From contig CAUYUJ010001303.1 in assembly GCA_963575745.1 (NCBI GenBank), positions 571,690 through 635,689 on the forward strand: 64,000 nucleotides of DNA. The letters are read 5' to 3'. The notes below the pieces were generated by a model. It was given only the letters and a program-made list of their open reading frames with translations. It was not told where the DNA came from and made no database searches. Below are positions 45,243 to 54,212 of the stretch, in pieces. Source of the DNA: Prorocentrum cordatum (taxonomy: Eukaryota; Sar; Dinophyceae; Prorocentrales; Prorocentraceae). The translations under genes and the position numbers were made by a program. Position 1 is the first letter of the stretch; each line of letters starts with the position of its first letter.

Positions 45243-46295
45243 GTAGTTTGGGGTCCGAGCAGCTCCCCAGACGATTTGGTTGTGGAGTAGGTGGCTCCGC
45301 AGCAGCGGGACTCGAATTAAGGGCGCGTTGCATTTCTGCAGGGGCGCGCGCGTCGGCCGCCGAGATCGGGGGCGCGCGCGCAGGCGCCGTGGCGCGATTT
45401 TCGTTTTGAAGTCTCCCCTCTCCTCCCTGTCCCCCCATCCCGCCGCCCTCAACCTCGGCTCCTCGCCGCCCGTTCCTCGTCGCTCCACGCCTGTTCGTTC
45501 TCCTCCAACTTCCTCTCCCGCTTCCTCGCTTTTCCTTCCCGTTTTCCCTCCATCCCAGTCCATCCCTGGCACCCCAGCGACGTTCGCAGATAGAAGCTGG
45601 AAGTGAGGAGTTCGAAGATCGAAGTTTGAATTTCGAAGCTTCGCACTTCGAGGTTCGATCTTCGATCCTTCGTCATCTCGTCGTCGTAATCGTCGTCCTC
45701 GTTCGTCGTCGTCGTTCCTCGTCGGCGTCGGTTGTCGTCGTCGTCGTCGCTCGTTGTCGTCCTCGCCGTCGTCGTCGTGGTCGGCGTCGTCGTCGTCGAT
45801 CGTCGTCGTCGCTAGTCGTCGTCGCTGGTAGCCGTCGTGGTCATCGTCCTCGTCGTCGTCGTCGTGGTCGTCGTTGCCCTCGTTGTCGCCGTCGTGGTCA
45901 TCGTTCTCGTCGGCGTCGTCGTCGTCGTTGTCGTGAAACGCCCCACGTAGGAGGAGCAGAGAAGGGAGCAAGGAGAAATGAGCGCGGTGGAGGGAGGAGG
46001 GAGGACTGAACAGGAAGAGGAGGGAGCAGGCAGAGGTAGAAGGGATGAGGTAGTTCAGAAGTGGGAGCAGCAGAGTGGCGCAAGGGGAAAAGTCATTTGA
46101 GCGCAGGGAGGGATGGCATTGCGATAAAGTGAATCCGCAGCCGTTGCAGGTCTGCCCCCCGCCGCGCCCGCCCGCCTCCGCGACGGGAGCGGCCCAGGGC
46201 ATGGAGCAGCCTGGCGCGACTGGAGCCGCGCAGGAACCTCTGCCGAAGTCTCCGCAGCAGCGGGGGCTGCCAGAGGAGGCCCCTGATGCAGTTCC
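45243..46295. repeat. Segmental duplication, copy 2
   Basis: Matches 43389-44385. Its right part runs into the N-terminal coding region of the gene at 46201, so the duplication carried a spacer plus about 30 codons. The (CGT)n run (45680-45935) differs in length from copy 1. Confidence 0.85.
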
Positions 46296-48807
46296 GCATG
46301 GAATGGCAGATCCAGCACCGGCCTCCGCAGCAGCGGGGGGGGAGGTTGCAACGAAACTGCGGTCATTGTTTTCGTCGATGTCTGGTGCCCAGGAAAGCGT
46401 TTCGCAGAGCCTGCTGGTTGCTCAGGAATTGATGCAGAATGGCCTGATCGAAGATGCGCGGAAGTTAACGGCCGCCGCCAACCGCCTTGTAGTCATAACG
46501 GCTGAGGAGGCGGCTTGCGCAGCAGCGGGGGCATCCGTGGAGCCAGGCGCCGCCACAGTGGTAATCGAGCCTGGACAGGGTGGCTCCGATGACCCGAGAC
46601 CGAGATCTCCCTGCACGACTAATTGGCGACAACGGCAGGTTCTGATCGCAGCGCGCAAACTGCGTGAAAGCTCCTCCGCAGCAGCGGGGGCCCGCGTGAT
46701 CAAGACTCTCGCCTTGACCTCGAAGGCTCGGTCGCCAGCGCTTCCTGTCCAAGAGGGCTTCCCAGAGGAAGGCCGCCCGCACTTCCCATCGGAAGAGCGC
46801 GGCCCGAGCCATTCCAAGCCTCTTGTGCCCCTGCTGTACGACGACGAAGACCAGGTGCAGGAGGGGCAGACAGAGGCGCGCGTGAATCTGGCTTTTGCTT
46901 CCCTCGTCCTGCGCGCGGGCGCCCCCCTGTCGGATTGGGTCGCAGCTGTCAGGGACAGGCGCGAAGGGGTCGTCTTAGTCTCCTTCGAGCCTGGTGCACG
47001 CATCAATCGCGATCTGCGGAAGCAACATCTCGACGATCTCATCCGCCAAAGTGGCTTCCACGGGGAGGTCGCGCGCGAGTGCGTCGGGGCTCTCCTCTGG
47101 GTTCCCGAGCGCGTCGAGCAGTGCGAGGTGCTTCGCTGGCACTGCCACGGGAAGTTCCTGGTTCAGGCCTGGTCGGTGACCCTGGCAGCGGTGGCTCACA
47201 ATCCGAAAGCAAAGGAAGGCAAACTTTCCATAGCAGTGGGGGGCGTGTTCTTCCGACACCAGACGAGCCTCGCGGGGCACCCGTGGCCCGAGAACTTCCG
47301 CAACGGGCTGCGGAACCTGGCGTTGTGGAACCGAGTGCGTATTCTCGTTGGGATCTTTGACGCAGGCAGGGAGGATCTTTCGGAGCTGCTCAGAAGTTGC
47401 GGCGCGTCTGGTACAGGCGTACTCGGCTTGGCTTTGTGGTGTCCGACAAAAGGTTGTCACGTGACGCACCCGCACTACATCGTGATTCTTGGCCCCGCTC
47501 AGGTTCGCGAGTGCCCTGCGGGCGGGCAGCCTGATCTGCCGCACTGGTTGAATCAGGATCCCCAGCCTCCGCAGCAGCGGAGGCTCCTGACCAGCCTGCA
47601 GTACCGCCAGTTGGATTGGGTGGCGCGTCCGACCTGGGTCAGGCTCACGGACGCGGAGCGCAAGGAGCAGGATACATATGACTGGCCGCACTTGCACAGG
47701 GTGATCCACAAGGCCCAGGATGCGAACCGCCTCACGGAACATTGCCACACATTGTTCGTTTTTATAGAAGCCAAGAACAGGAAGTCTGGCAAAGGCGCCG
47801 CGGCCAGGAAGAAGGATCGGAAGCGGGAAGCCAAGTGGGAAAAACAGCGGGGAGAGTGGGCGGAGACAGAACCCGAAGCAACAGCCTCAGCAGCAGCGGA
47901 GGCGCACGGAGACCAGGAGGAGGCGGAGACAGAATCCGAAGCAGCAGCCTCCGCAGCAGCGGGGGCGCACGGAGCCCAGGAGGAGCTTGAGGGCGACGAG
48001 GCCCCGCTCTGGATCGACTCCTGCAGCCCCACGCCGCCCCAGGACGAACAGAGCAACCCTGACAGAGGTGAGAGGGAGGAGAAGAAGGAGAAGGAGAAGA
48101 TGAAGAAAAACAAGAAGAATAATAAGAACAATAAGAAAGATATCAGGGGCAGAACCCCAAAGAGGAAGAAGCCCTCGCAGCAGCGGGGGGGCAGCCGTTC
48201 CACGCGCAGAAAGCGGGAGCAGAGGAGCAAAGACCGAATGAGGAGAGTGCCCTCGCAGCAGCGGGGGCGCAGCCGCTCCAGACGCAGAGGGCAGGGGCAG
48301 AGGGGGCGCAGCCGCTCCAGACGCAGTGGGCAGGTGGAGGGCGGCGACCGCAGGGCGGCGTGGGCAGGGCGGTTCCTGCCCGCGCCGCCCGCGCACCCCC
48401 CCCACACAGGTCAGGTGATGCTGAGGCCGAGGGCATGGCGCCCGCTCCTCCCAGGCCAGATATGCCGTCCGCCAGGCATGCCGCCAATGATGCCACCACC
48501 ACCGCCATATCCCCCGCGTGGAGGAGGGCGCCGCGGGGCCCCCCCGCTGGAGGAGACACCGCACCCTACGCCACCGCGGCTCGTCCCGAGCCAGCCGCCG
48601 CACCCTCCGCCGAAGCGGCTCCTGCCAAGAGAGTCGCAGACGCCCCGCCCTCTGGCAGCGCCGCTCGTCCCGAGGCCGCCGCCGCAGCCTCCCCCGCCGC
48701 AGCTCCTCTCCAGGGAGTCGCCGCTTCCTGCGGACACGTTTGCGTTCAACAGTGACGCGTTCGAGGCATTGTCGCGGCGCCGCAGCCCTTCAAGCGACTC
48801 CAGCTGA
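46201..48807 (+). CDS. Large hypothetical protein with EEP-like region, basic RS-like and Pro-rich tail
   Basis: The first ATG in frame is at 46201, giving 868 residues. The frame is open further upstream but without ATG. Residues 1-230 are Ala/Gln-rich with many hairpin-encoded AAAG and PQQRG peptides. Residues about 230-520 look globular. The part FRNGLRNLALWNRVRILVGI followed by FDAGREDLSELLRSCG (about residues 365-395) resembles the later part of endonuclease/exonuclease/phosphatase domains, where GDFN would be expected; the catalytic Asp-Asn is absent. Residues about 520-620 are charged. Residues 620-720 form a Lys/Arg/Ser-rich region (RGRSRSRRRGQGQRGRSRSR) like RS domains of RNA-binding proteins. 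The remainder is Pro-rich. Function unknown. Confidence 0.6.
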   Translation: MEQPGATGAAQEPLPKSPQQRGLPEEAPDAVPHGMADPAPASAAAGGEVATKLRSLFSSMSGAQESVSQSLLVAQELMQNGLIEDARKLTAAANRLVVITAEEAACAAAGASVEPGAATVVIEPGQGGSDDPRPRSPCTTNWRQRQVLIAARKLRESSSAAAGARVIKTLALTSKARSPALPVQEGFPEEGRPHFPSEERGPSHSKPLVPLLYDDEDQVQEGQTEARVNLAFASLVLRAGAPLSDWVAAVRDRREGVVLVSFEPGARINRDLRKQHLDDLIRQSGFHGEVARECVGALLWVPERVEQCEVLRWHCHGKFLVQAWSVTLAAVAHNPKAKEGKLSIAVGGVFFRHQTSLAGHPWPENFRNGLRNLALWNRVRILVGIFDAGREDLSELLRSCGASGTGVLGLALWCPTKGCHVTHPHYIVILGPAQVRECPAGGQPDLPHWLNQDPQPPQQRRLLTSLQYRQLDWVARPTWVRLTDAERKEQDTYDWPHLHRVIHKAQDANRLTEHCHTLFVFIEAKNRKSGKGAAARKKDRKREAKWEKQRGEWAETEPEATASAAAEAHGDQEEAETESEAAASAAAGAHGAQEELEGDEAPLWIDSCSPTPPQDEQSNPDRGEREEKKEKEKMKKNKKNNKNNKKDIRGRTPKRKKPSQQRGGSRSTRRKREQRSKDRMRRVPSQQRGRSRSRRRGQGQRGRSRSRRSGQVEGGDRRAAWAGRFLPAPPAHPPHTGQVMLRPRAWRPLLPGQICRPPGMPPMMPPPPPYPPRGGGRRGAPPLEETPHPTPPRLVPSQPPHPPPKRLLPRESQTPRPLAAPLVPRPPPQPPPPQLLSRESPLPADTFAFNSDAFEALSRRRSPSSDSS

Positions 48808-49439
48808 CGGCGCGCGGCTGCGGAGACCTCCGCAGCAGCGGGGGTGGTCTCCGCAGGGGTGTCTCCGCAGCAGCGGGGGTTAGCATAAGAGATCTGAGGC
48901 CCGGGCTCGGCGCGCGCGCGCGCGAGGAGGCAGGCGCTCGCATTGAGCGGCTGAAGAAATCGTGGTCGTTGTCGCCGTGCTCGTCGTCGTCGTTTGCTTT
49001 TTGCTGGGGGGGAAAGGGGGGCGAGCAAGAGGAGGAGGAGGAGGAGGGGTCCTGCAGGGGCCAGGACCGACACCGGGACCGGGACCGGGACCAGGGGGAG
49101 AGCGGGACCGGGACCGGGAGCGGGACAGGGACGGGGAGCCCTGGACGAGCAGCAGAACCGACCACGGGACCGGGACCGGGACCGGGGCCGGGACCGGGAC
49201 CGGGACCGGGAACGGGGGTGCTGGTCCCGGTCCCGGTCCCGTGGTCGGTCCTGCTGCCCGTCCTGGGCTCCCCGCCCCTGTCCCGCTCCATGTGTCACCT
49301 CTTTGTCCCGCTCCCAATCTCTGCCGTGCCGTTTGGGTTCGAGATCGCCAGCCATGAGGGTTAGGAAGCCCGACACAAGGATCGGGCGATGCCGCGTCGG
49401 CGAGAAGAGGAATAGGAAACCCGACACAAGGACGGGACG
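48808..49439. other. Spacer with hairpins and GGGACC repeat
   Basis: Two hairpins lie at about 48827 and 48861. 49060-49240 is a 'GGGACCGGGACC' hexamer run that inverts to 'GGTCCCGGTCCC' near 49220-49250, so it can fold back on itself. 49371-49455 holds two copies of a 62-bp unit ending 'GATGCCGCGTCGGCGAGAAG'. Confidence 0.6.
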
Positions 49440-49838
49440 ATGCCGCGTCGGCGAGAAGAGGGGTTTTCGGAAACCGGCCACAGACCTCATTCGAGCAAGC
49501 GCGCTGGGGCGGCGGCTCGACCCACGGCAGCGTCGGCGGAGGCGGCCGCGCGGCCGCTAGCTCGGCGCAAGGCGAGCTCCAAGAAACAAACCCTCGCAGT
49601 AGCGGGGGCTGCTGTAGCCCTCGCAGCAGCGGGGGCTGCTGTCTTGGAGCGTGGTGGGTTGTGGGATGAGAAGACTGCTCGGAGGACAGGCGTGGAAGAT
49701 GACGATGGGTTCGATCAGGCACTTTGGTACCGCGACCATTGGGGCAACTGGTACAAACTAGGTTCCAAGATGCCGCCAGTCGGCAGCTCCTGGCAAGAAG
49801 GCGCCGACCCCCTTCGCATGTCATTACGGGGCGGATGA
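49440..49838 (+). CDS. Small hypothetical protein, 132 aa
   Basis: The ATG at 49440 opens a 132-residue frame. A basic N-terminal part is followed by a hydrophobic run (LAVAGAAVALAAAGAAV, about residues 50-67) that is made entirely by two hairpin copies at 49588 and 49619. The C-terminal part is well balanced: DDDGFDQALWYRDHWGNWYK and LGSKMPPVGSSWQEGADPLR. The last 60 residues look like genuine coding sequence, possibly an exon. The hydrophobic run could act as a membrane segment, but it is more simply a by-product of the repeats. Family unknown. Confidence 0.45.
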   Translation: MPRRREEGFSETGHRPHSSKRAGAAARPTAASAEAAARPLARRKASSKKQTLAVAGAAVALAAAGAAVLERGGLWDEKTARRTGVEDDDGFDQALWYRDHWGNWYKLGSKMPPVGSSWQEGADPLRMSLRGG

Positions 49839-50340
49839 ACGCGACAGTGCCCCCACATGGTTGATTGTACGGTCCTCAGGATGACCACGACATCCCGAGC
49901 GCACAAGGGGAACGCCCCTCCGCAGCAGCGGAGGGATGTCGCGAGAATTTCGCCGAGGGGGGGTGACCTCGGCGGAGGAGCGCACTCGCGCGCGCGCGGG
50001 GGAGCGCGGTTTCGCGCGTCGCGTGCGGCATCGCATGCGGTGTGGGGGAAAACACGACATCTGTGCTGTCACCTGTGTTCTGCTCTCTCCTTTGTTTCGC
50101 TTCCCCTTGCACTCCCTCCTGCAACCTCCCGCCCGTCATTATGTCTTTGTAGTGATCATCGCTTCCATACACGCAACTCTCACATTGCCCCTTTCTCTCA
50201 CAGATGGGTTCGGGGTGGGCAACCTTTCTCTCACACAGGGGGGGGCCGATGTATCAATGCTTCTCCTGTTCAGGCGGATGTGCGCGTATCGAAAAACTGA
50301 GAAGGCCGCGTCGACCCGCCGTTCGTCGCCTCTCTCTCTC

Positions 50341-50393
<53 letters not shown>

Positions 50394-50614
50394 GTCTCTC
50401 TCTCTCTCTCTCTGTCTCTCTCCCTCTATCTGCCTTTCCTCTCCTTCTCCTTTTGCTCAAGTGCGGGCAGGCCGCGGATCCGTGAGGCCCCTCCTTCTGT
50501 CCGCGCGCGCGACAGGCACTCGTGCTTTAAGCGGGGCCCCGCAGCAGCGGGGGCAACCGTCGCGGAGCATCTGTTTGGGAAGCTGCCCCCGCAGCAGCGG
50601 GGGCGCCTGGATAG
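49839..50614. other. Upstream region with CT microsatellite and hairpins
   Basis: This holds a hairpin at about 49917, a pyrimidine-rich stretch, a CT run at about 50327-50425, and two hairpins at 50536 and 50585 just before the ATG at 50615. Long Ser/Leu frames over the CT run are artefacts. The pyrimidine tract could belong to an intron acceptor. Confidence 0.55.
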
Positions 50615-53077
50615 ATGTCCGAGGACATCAAGTCAGGTCCCCTGAATGATGCCGCCACGTTGCGCAGCCGCTATGCCTTGAAGGACTCCGAGGGCCAGCG
50701 GTTGAAGGCCAAAATTTCCTTGGAGGATATCTGCGTCCACCCGCAGAACAGAGGTGGGACGTACCCCTCCGCTGCCAGAGTGGTTAATCTCCTGTGTGGC
50801 ATTCTGAAAGACAGGTTCCTCTTGAACGAGGCGCAGCACGAAGCAGTGGTTGTTCAGGAACTCCCTGCGGGGAAGAAGGCCGATTACGAGCGCCTCCATG
50901 GCAGGCCGTACACGGCGCACGCGGACCACAACTTGCAGAAAACGAAGTCCGTGGAGGCTCTACGCTCGGCGTACACAAGCTTGTCAACGTTCAACTACGG
51001 GGCGCTGAGCCACTGCACCCTAACCCTTGGTCTGCTGAACCTCAAGCACGGCGCAGTGTGGGTCATTCCCGAAGACCACAAAGGATGTGGTTTGGAGGAG
51101 TTCCAGACAGGTACAGGTGGTTCCTGGGATATCCCAAAAATGCGTCGCGCACCGAAGTTCACAGAACTCATGGACGTGCTCGATAACGGTTTGCTTTGCG
51201 AGGTGCTCTCGTGGGAAATTCACTTCGATGCCGTCTTCGCGCAAGGCCCCGCGATCATTTCCGCGGCCCTGAACGACCCACAGGGAAAAGGTGTGACCTC
51301 TCACGAAATCGAGGTCCTGACGTCCGTCGCTGATTTCGTCGCCACCGCAGCAGCGGCGGGCAAGAAAGCATCGTGCGGATCTGAGACAGGACACCCCGTG
51401 AATATCTCGTACGAAACTGTTCTCAAGGCTTGCGCGCAACGACATCCCGAGTACGCCAAGGCCAAATGGTTCGAGGACATGTTTACTTTCGTCATCAACG
51501 TGGGGGCCGCATCAGGGCAGCTCATACCGCAAATTCTAGATTATGATCGACGTTGGGTGGATCACAAAATACGTTCCCTGGCACCAGCCACCTGGAGCGT
51601 TCTCAACCAACTCCCCATAGATTGTCCCCATGTGAAGGTAGCCCTTGTCATGAGGGCGCACTCGCAAGAGCCGAGGTGCGGACAATGCCCCGCGCCGGAA
51701 ACGGCTTGGGGACGCAGCGAGGGCAACAGTCGGATACAGGAGCTCAATTCTTTGTCGGGGTATGTCCGTCGCATATTGGCCCCCGCAGCAGCGGAGGCCC
51801 ACGGGGAGGAGAAGAGCGCGACTTTGACCGCGGGGGTGGTTCTGACTGCGACGGACACCTTCTACCAGGTGTACGTAAGGGCGAAGGCTAACAAACCTCG
51901 TCTGGAGGCAGTTGTGGAGGCCGTGTGCGAGACAGTGCGTCCGTACTATGCTGAAGTACGCGAGGCCTGGCAGAAAATGGAAAAGAACGCACAGAAAGAG
52001 TTCCCGCCCCCTCCTGCGCCGTGGACCGACAAGTTGCCCGCGGCCCCCGAGAAACCCGCTGGCCCTCGCAGCAGCGGAGGTGGCGAGGGCTCTCGCCCGC
52101 AGCCAGTATTGATAGAGTTCAACGAAGAAGACAAGCCTCTGAACAGGCAGATGTCTGAAGTGTCCAAGCCCGTGAACAGCCTGATGGTGGTCCCAGTGAA
52201 ATCGTGGCACGCTTCGGCTCCGTCTGGCAATCTCGACACAGACAGGTGGCACCAAGCAAGCATCGCGGAAGTCATGACTGGCTTCCATCGTCACGCGGAC
52301 ACTTGCGCCCAACCCGTCCAGATGCAATATGACGTTCAAGCCAAGAGTGTCCATGTGGTGGCTACTGGGGACATCGCCGAGGGGGAACTGATGCTCTTCC
52401 CTTGCTGCCCCACCGCGAAGATTTTCCCGAAAGTCTCGAGCAATCCGCGGGCAGTGGAGGTGCTAGTCGGTGAGAAACGTCCGACTCCTGTCGAGAAAAT
52501 GGAAACATATTTGGCACAACCTGATTTCAAATTACCAGAGCTGGAGCTCAAGCCCGCGCCGCAGGAAGCGGCCTCCGCAGCAGCGGGGGCTGCGCAGGGC
52601 GAGGCGCCCGTGGGTCCGCAGCTCGACGAGGCGGCCCCCGCAGCAGCGGCGCCTGCACAGGGCGAGGCCGAACAGGAAGAGTATCCGTACCAGTTTAAGT
52701 TCGGAGGTACCGAGTCCTTGCACTTCTTTTGGGGAGTTGAGAGGATGACACCAGAAGAACTTGCCCGAGCCCAGCTAGTGCAGGGACAGGAGCACTGGAA
52801 GTTCAACGTTGCACTTCGACCACAAGAGTTCCAGACAATGACAAAGTGCCAGCCAGCCGCCCCCCCTCCGCGTCTGCAGCGTGCTTGTCCCGTGCATGCA
52901 CAACACGGTGCCGCTGGTGCGCGGAGATCGGCTGATGCTGCAGATCACAAAGGAGAAGAGGGCCACCGACACCCACAAGGAGAAGCAGGCATGGCAAAAG
53001 GAGCAGAAAGAGCAGGAGAAGAAACGGAAGAAGGACGCCGAGGAGGGACGGAAAAACCCCCAAGAGCGGCAAGATGA
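50615..53077 (+). CDS. Large hypothetical protein, frameshifted near its end
   Basis: The ATG at 50615 opens an 820-codon frame. Residues 1-330 look globular: LKAKISLEDICVHPQNRGGT, YPSAARVVNLLCGILKDRFL, LLNLKHGAVWVIPEDHKGCG and EVLSWEIHFDAVFAQGPAII. Around residue 325-357 lies the dispersed 105-bp repeat (ATWSVLNQLPIDCPHVKVAL). Residues 420-480 are charged. Residues about 530-610 include VATGDIAEGELMLFPCCPTA. Ala-rich hairpin peptides follow. At a C run near 52865 the meaningful frame changes: the continuation VPCMHNTVPLVRGDRLMLQI and a Lys/Glu-rich coil (KEKQAWQKEQKEQEKKRKKD) lie in the frame that passes 52881. The last 70 codons of the called frame are therefore probably wrong. Family unknown. 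Confidence 0.6.
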   Translation: MSEDIKSGPLNDAATLRSRYALKDSEGQRLKAKISLEDICVHPQNRGGTYPSAARVVNLLCGILKDRFLLNEAQHEAVVVQELPAGKKADYERLHGRPYTAHADHNLQKTKSVEALRSAYTSLSTFNYGALSHCTLTLGLLNLKHGAVWVIPEDHKGCGLEEFQTGTGGSWDIPKMRRAPKFTELMDVLDNGLLCEVLSWEIHFDAVFAQGPAIISAALNDPQGKGVTSHEIEVLTSVADFVATAAAAGKKASCGSETGHPVNISYETVLKACAQRHPEYAKAKWFEDMFTFVINVGAASGQLIPQILDYDRRWVDHKIRSLAPATWSVLNQLPIDCPHVKVALVMRAHSQEPRCGQCPAPETAWGRSEGNSRIQELNSLSGYVRRILAPAAAEAHGEEKSATLTAGVVLTATDTFYQVYVRAKANKPRLEAVVEAVCETVRPYYAEVREAWQKMEKNAQKEFPPPPAPWTDKLPAAPEKPAGPRSSGGGEGSRPQPVLIEFNEEDKPLNRQMSEVSKPVNSLMVVPVKSWHASAPSGNLDTDRWHQASIAEVMTGFHRHADTCAQPVQMQYDVQAKSVHVVATGDIAEGELMLFPCCPTAKIFPKVSSNPRAVEVLVGEKRPTPVEKMETYLAQPDFKLPELELKPAPQEAASAAAGAAQGEAPVGPQLDEAAPAAAAPAQGEAEQEEYPYQFKFGGTESLHFFWGVERMTPEELARAQLVQGQEHWKFNVALRPQEFQTMTKCQPAAPPPRLQRACPVHAQHGAAGARRSADAADHKGEEGHRHPQGEAGMAKGAERAGEETEEGRRGGTEKPPRAAR
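51583..51688 (+). repeat. Dispersed ~105-bp repeat, copy 2 (inside a gene)
   Basis: Matches 45130-45236. It includes 'GTCCCCATGTGAAGGTAGCC' and 'CTCGCAAGAGCCGAG'. In this copy it keeps the host frame open. It may be an unspliced intron-like insertion or a shared protein segment. Confidence 0.7.
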
Positions 53078-53230
53078 CAATCCCTGGCCAGGGGGCCCAC
53101 TTCGTGCGATCCCGCCGCAGCAGCGGGGGGTGCGCGAAACGGAGCGGCAGATGACAGCGGTCGATGATCCACCCGTCGCAGCCCGCAGCCGTCAGCTGGA
53201 GGGGAGGAGGAAAAGGGCGGGGAGAGGAGG
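52860..53230 (+). CDS. Continuation of the 50615 gene after a frame change
   Basis: In the frame through 52881 the sequence reads VPCMHNTVPLVRGDRLMLQI, then a Lys/Glu/Gln-rich coiled coil of about 35 residues, then a Pro-rich part with a hairpin-encoded PPQQRG at about 53110. It follows the upstream gene sensibly if the C run near 52865 has one base too many. Coding quality drops after about 53200, where the dispersed 230-bp repeat begins. Confidence 0.5.
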
Positions 53231-53462
53231 TCGAAGAGGGAGGGGGGGGGGGGGCAGCAGAAACAGCACCAGACAGGGATGGGAGAGGTCACGCATCAGC
53301 CGCAGTAGTGTCGGTGGTACGTCAATTTTCATGGCGGCGCGGCGGTCGCTGAGAAATGGAGCAAGTGCGAGGGCCTGCAAATGCGGAAAATGTGAGTGCC
53401 TCTCGTCCCCTCCCCTCCTCTTCCTCCATGAGATCTCTCTCCTGGTGCATATCCCCTGCCAG
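53230..53462. repeat. Dispersed ~230-bp repeat, copy 2
   Basis: Matches 44860-45085. It is followed by a pyrimidine-rich stretch to about 53625. Confidence 0.75.
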
Positions 53463-53666
53463 GTCTCGTCCTGCTTCTCTCCCTCTATGTTCGTCCTGCC
53501 CTCCCCTCGCGCCTCGCCTCCGTCTCCGTCCCCCCTCGTCCGTTCCCGCCTCCCTCCCGTGTCCTGTTTTCCTCTCTCCGTGCTCATCGTCCTGCTCATC
53601 GTCCTGCCGTCCTGTTCGCGGGACGCTCTGTGGGACAGGGGGGCGGTCGAAGCACGCAAGGCCGAC

Positions 53667-53940
53667 CCCCTCTGTGACAGAGGGGGCCCCGCGTTTGTCC
53701 GCGGGACCCCCTCTGTGACAGAGGGGGGTCCCGCGCTTTTCCGCGGGACCCCCTCTGTGACAGAGGGGGTCCCGCGCTTTTCCGCGGGACCCCCCTCTGT
53801 CACAGAGGGGGTCGGGTGGAAAAGCGCGGGACCCCCTCTGTCACAGAGGGGGTGGGGTCGTGCGTTTCCGCGCGCCCTCCTCTGTGAAACAGGGGTGGTC
53901 GTTCGATCAGGGCGCCCCCCCTGTGGGACAGAGGGTCGGT
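53667..53940. repeat. Palindrome array, CTCTGTGACAGAG type (double hairpin units)
   Basis: Five clear units at a period of about 41 bp, plus decayed ones to 53940. Each has the palindrome CCCCTCTGTGACAGAGGGG, and between the units a second inverted repeat CCCGCGCTTTTCCGCGGG. The units at about 53790 and 53829 carry the core in the opposite orientation (CTCTGTCACAGAG). The array lies 270-550 bp upstream of the ATG at 54213. Confidence 0.85.
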
Positions 53941-54212
53941 CAGAGCACACAAGGCCCCCCCTCGAGGGGCAGAAGGGGCGGTCAAGGGACAGGGAAGGCA
54001 GCTGTGCTCGTTCGGAGAGAAGGAGGGGGATGGGTTGGATGAGATGGAAAGAATCTCGTGGAGGGAGCATGATGCGGATGAGGAGTAGGAGGATCTGTTC
54101 GAGACGAGGAGTCCGCCTTCCATAGCCGTTTTCAGGCGGTTCACTTTTGAGGGGGGGGGCGACACCTAGGACGCGCGCGCCTTCGCAGCAGCGGGGGCTT
54201 GCGCACGGCGGC

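Noticed and set aside
50336-50425. Repeated Ser-Leu peptide
   Set aside because: CT microsatellite, not a transmembrane or signal segment.
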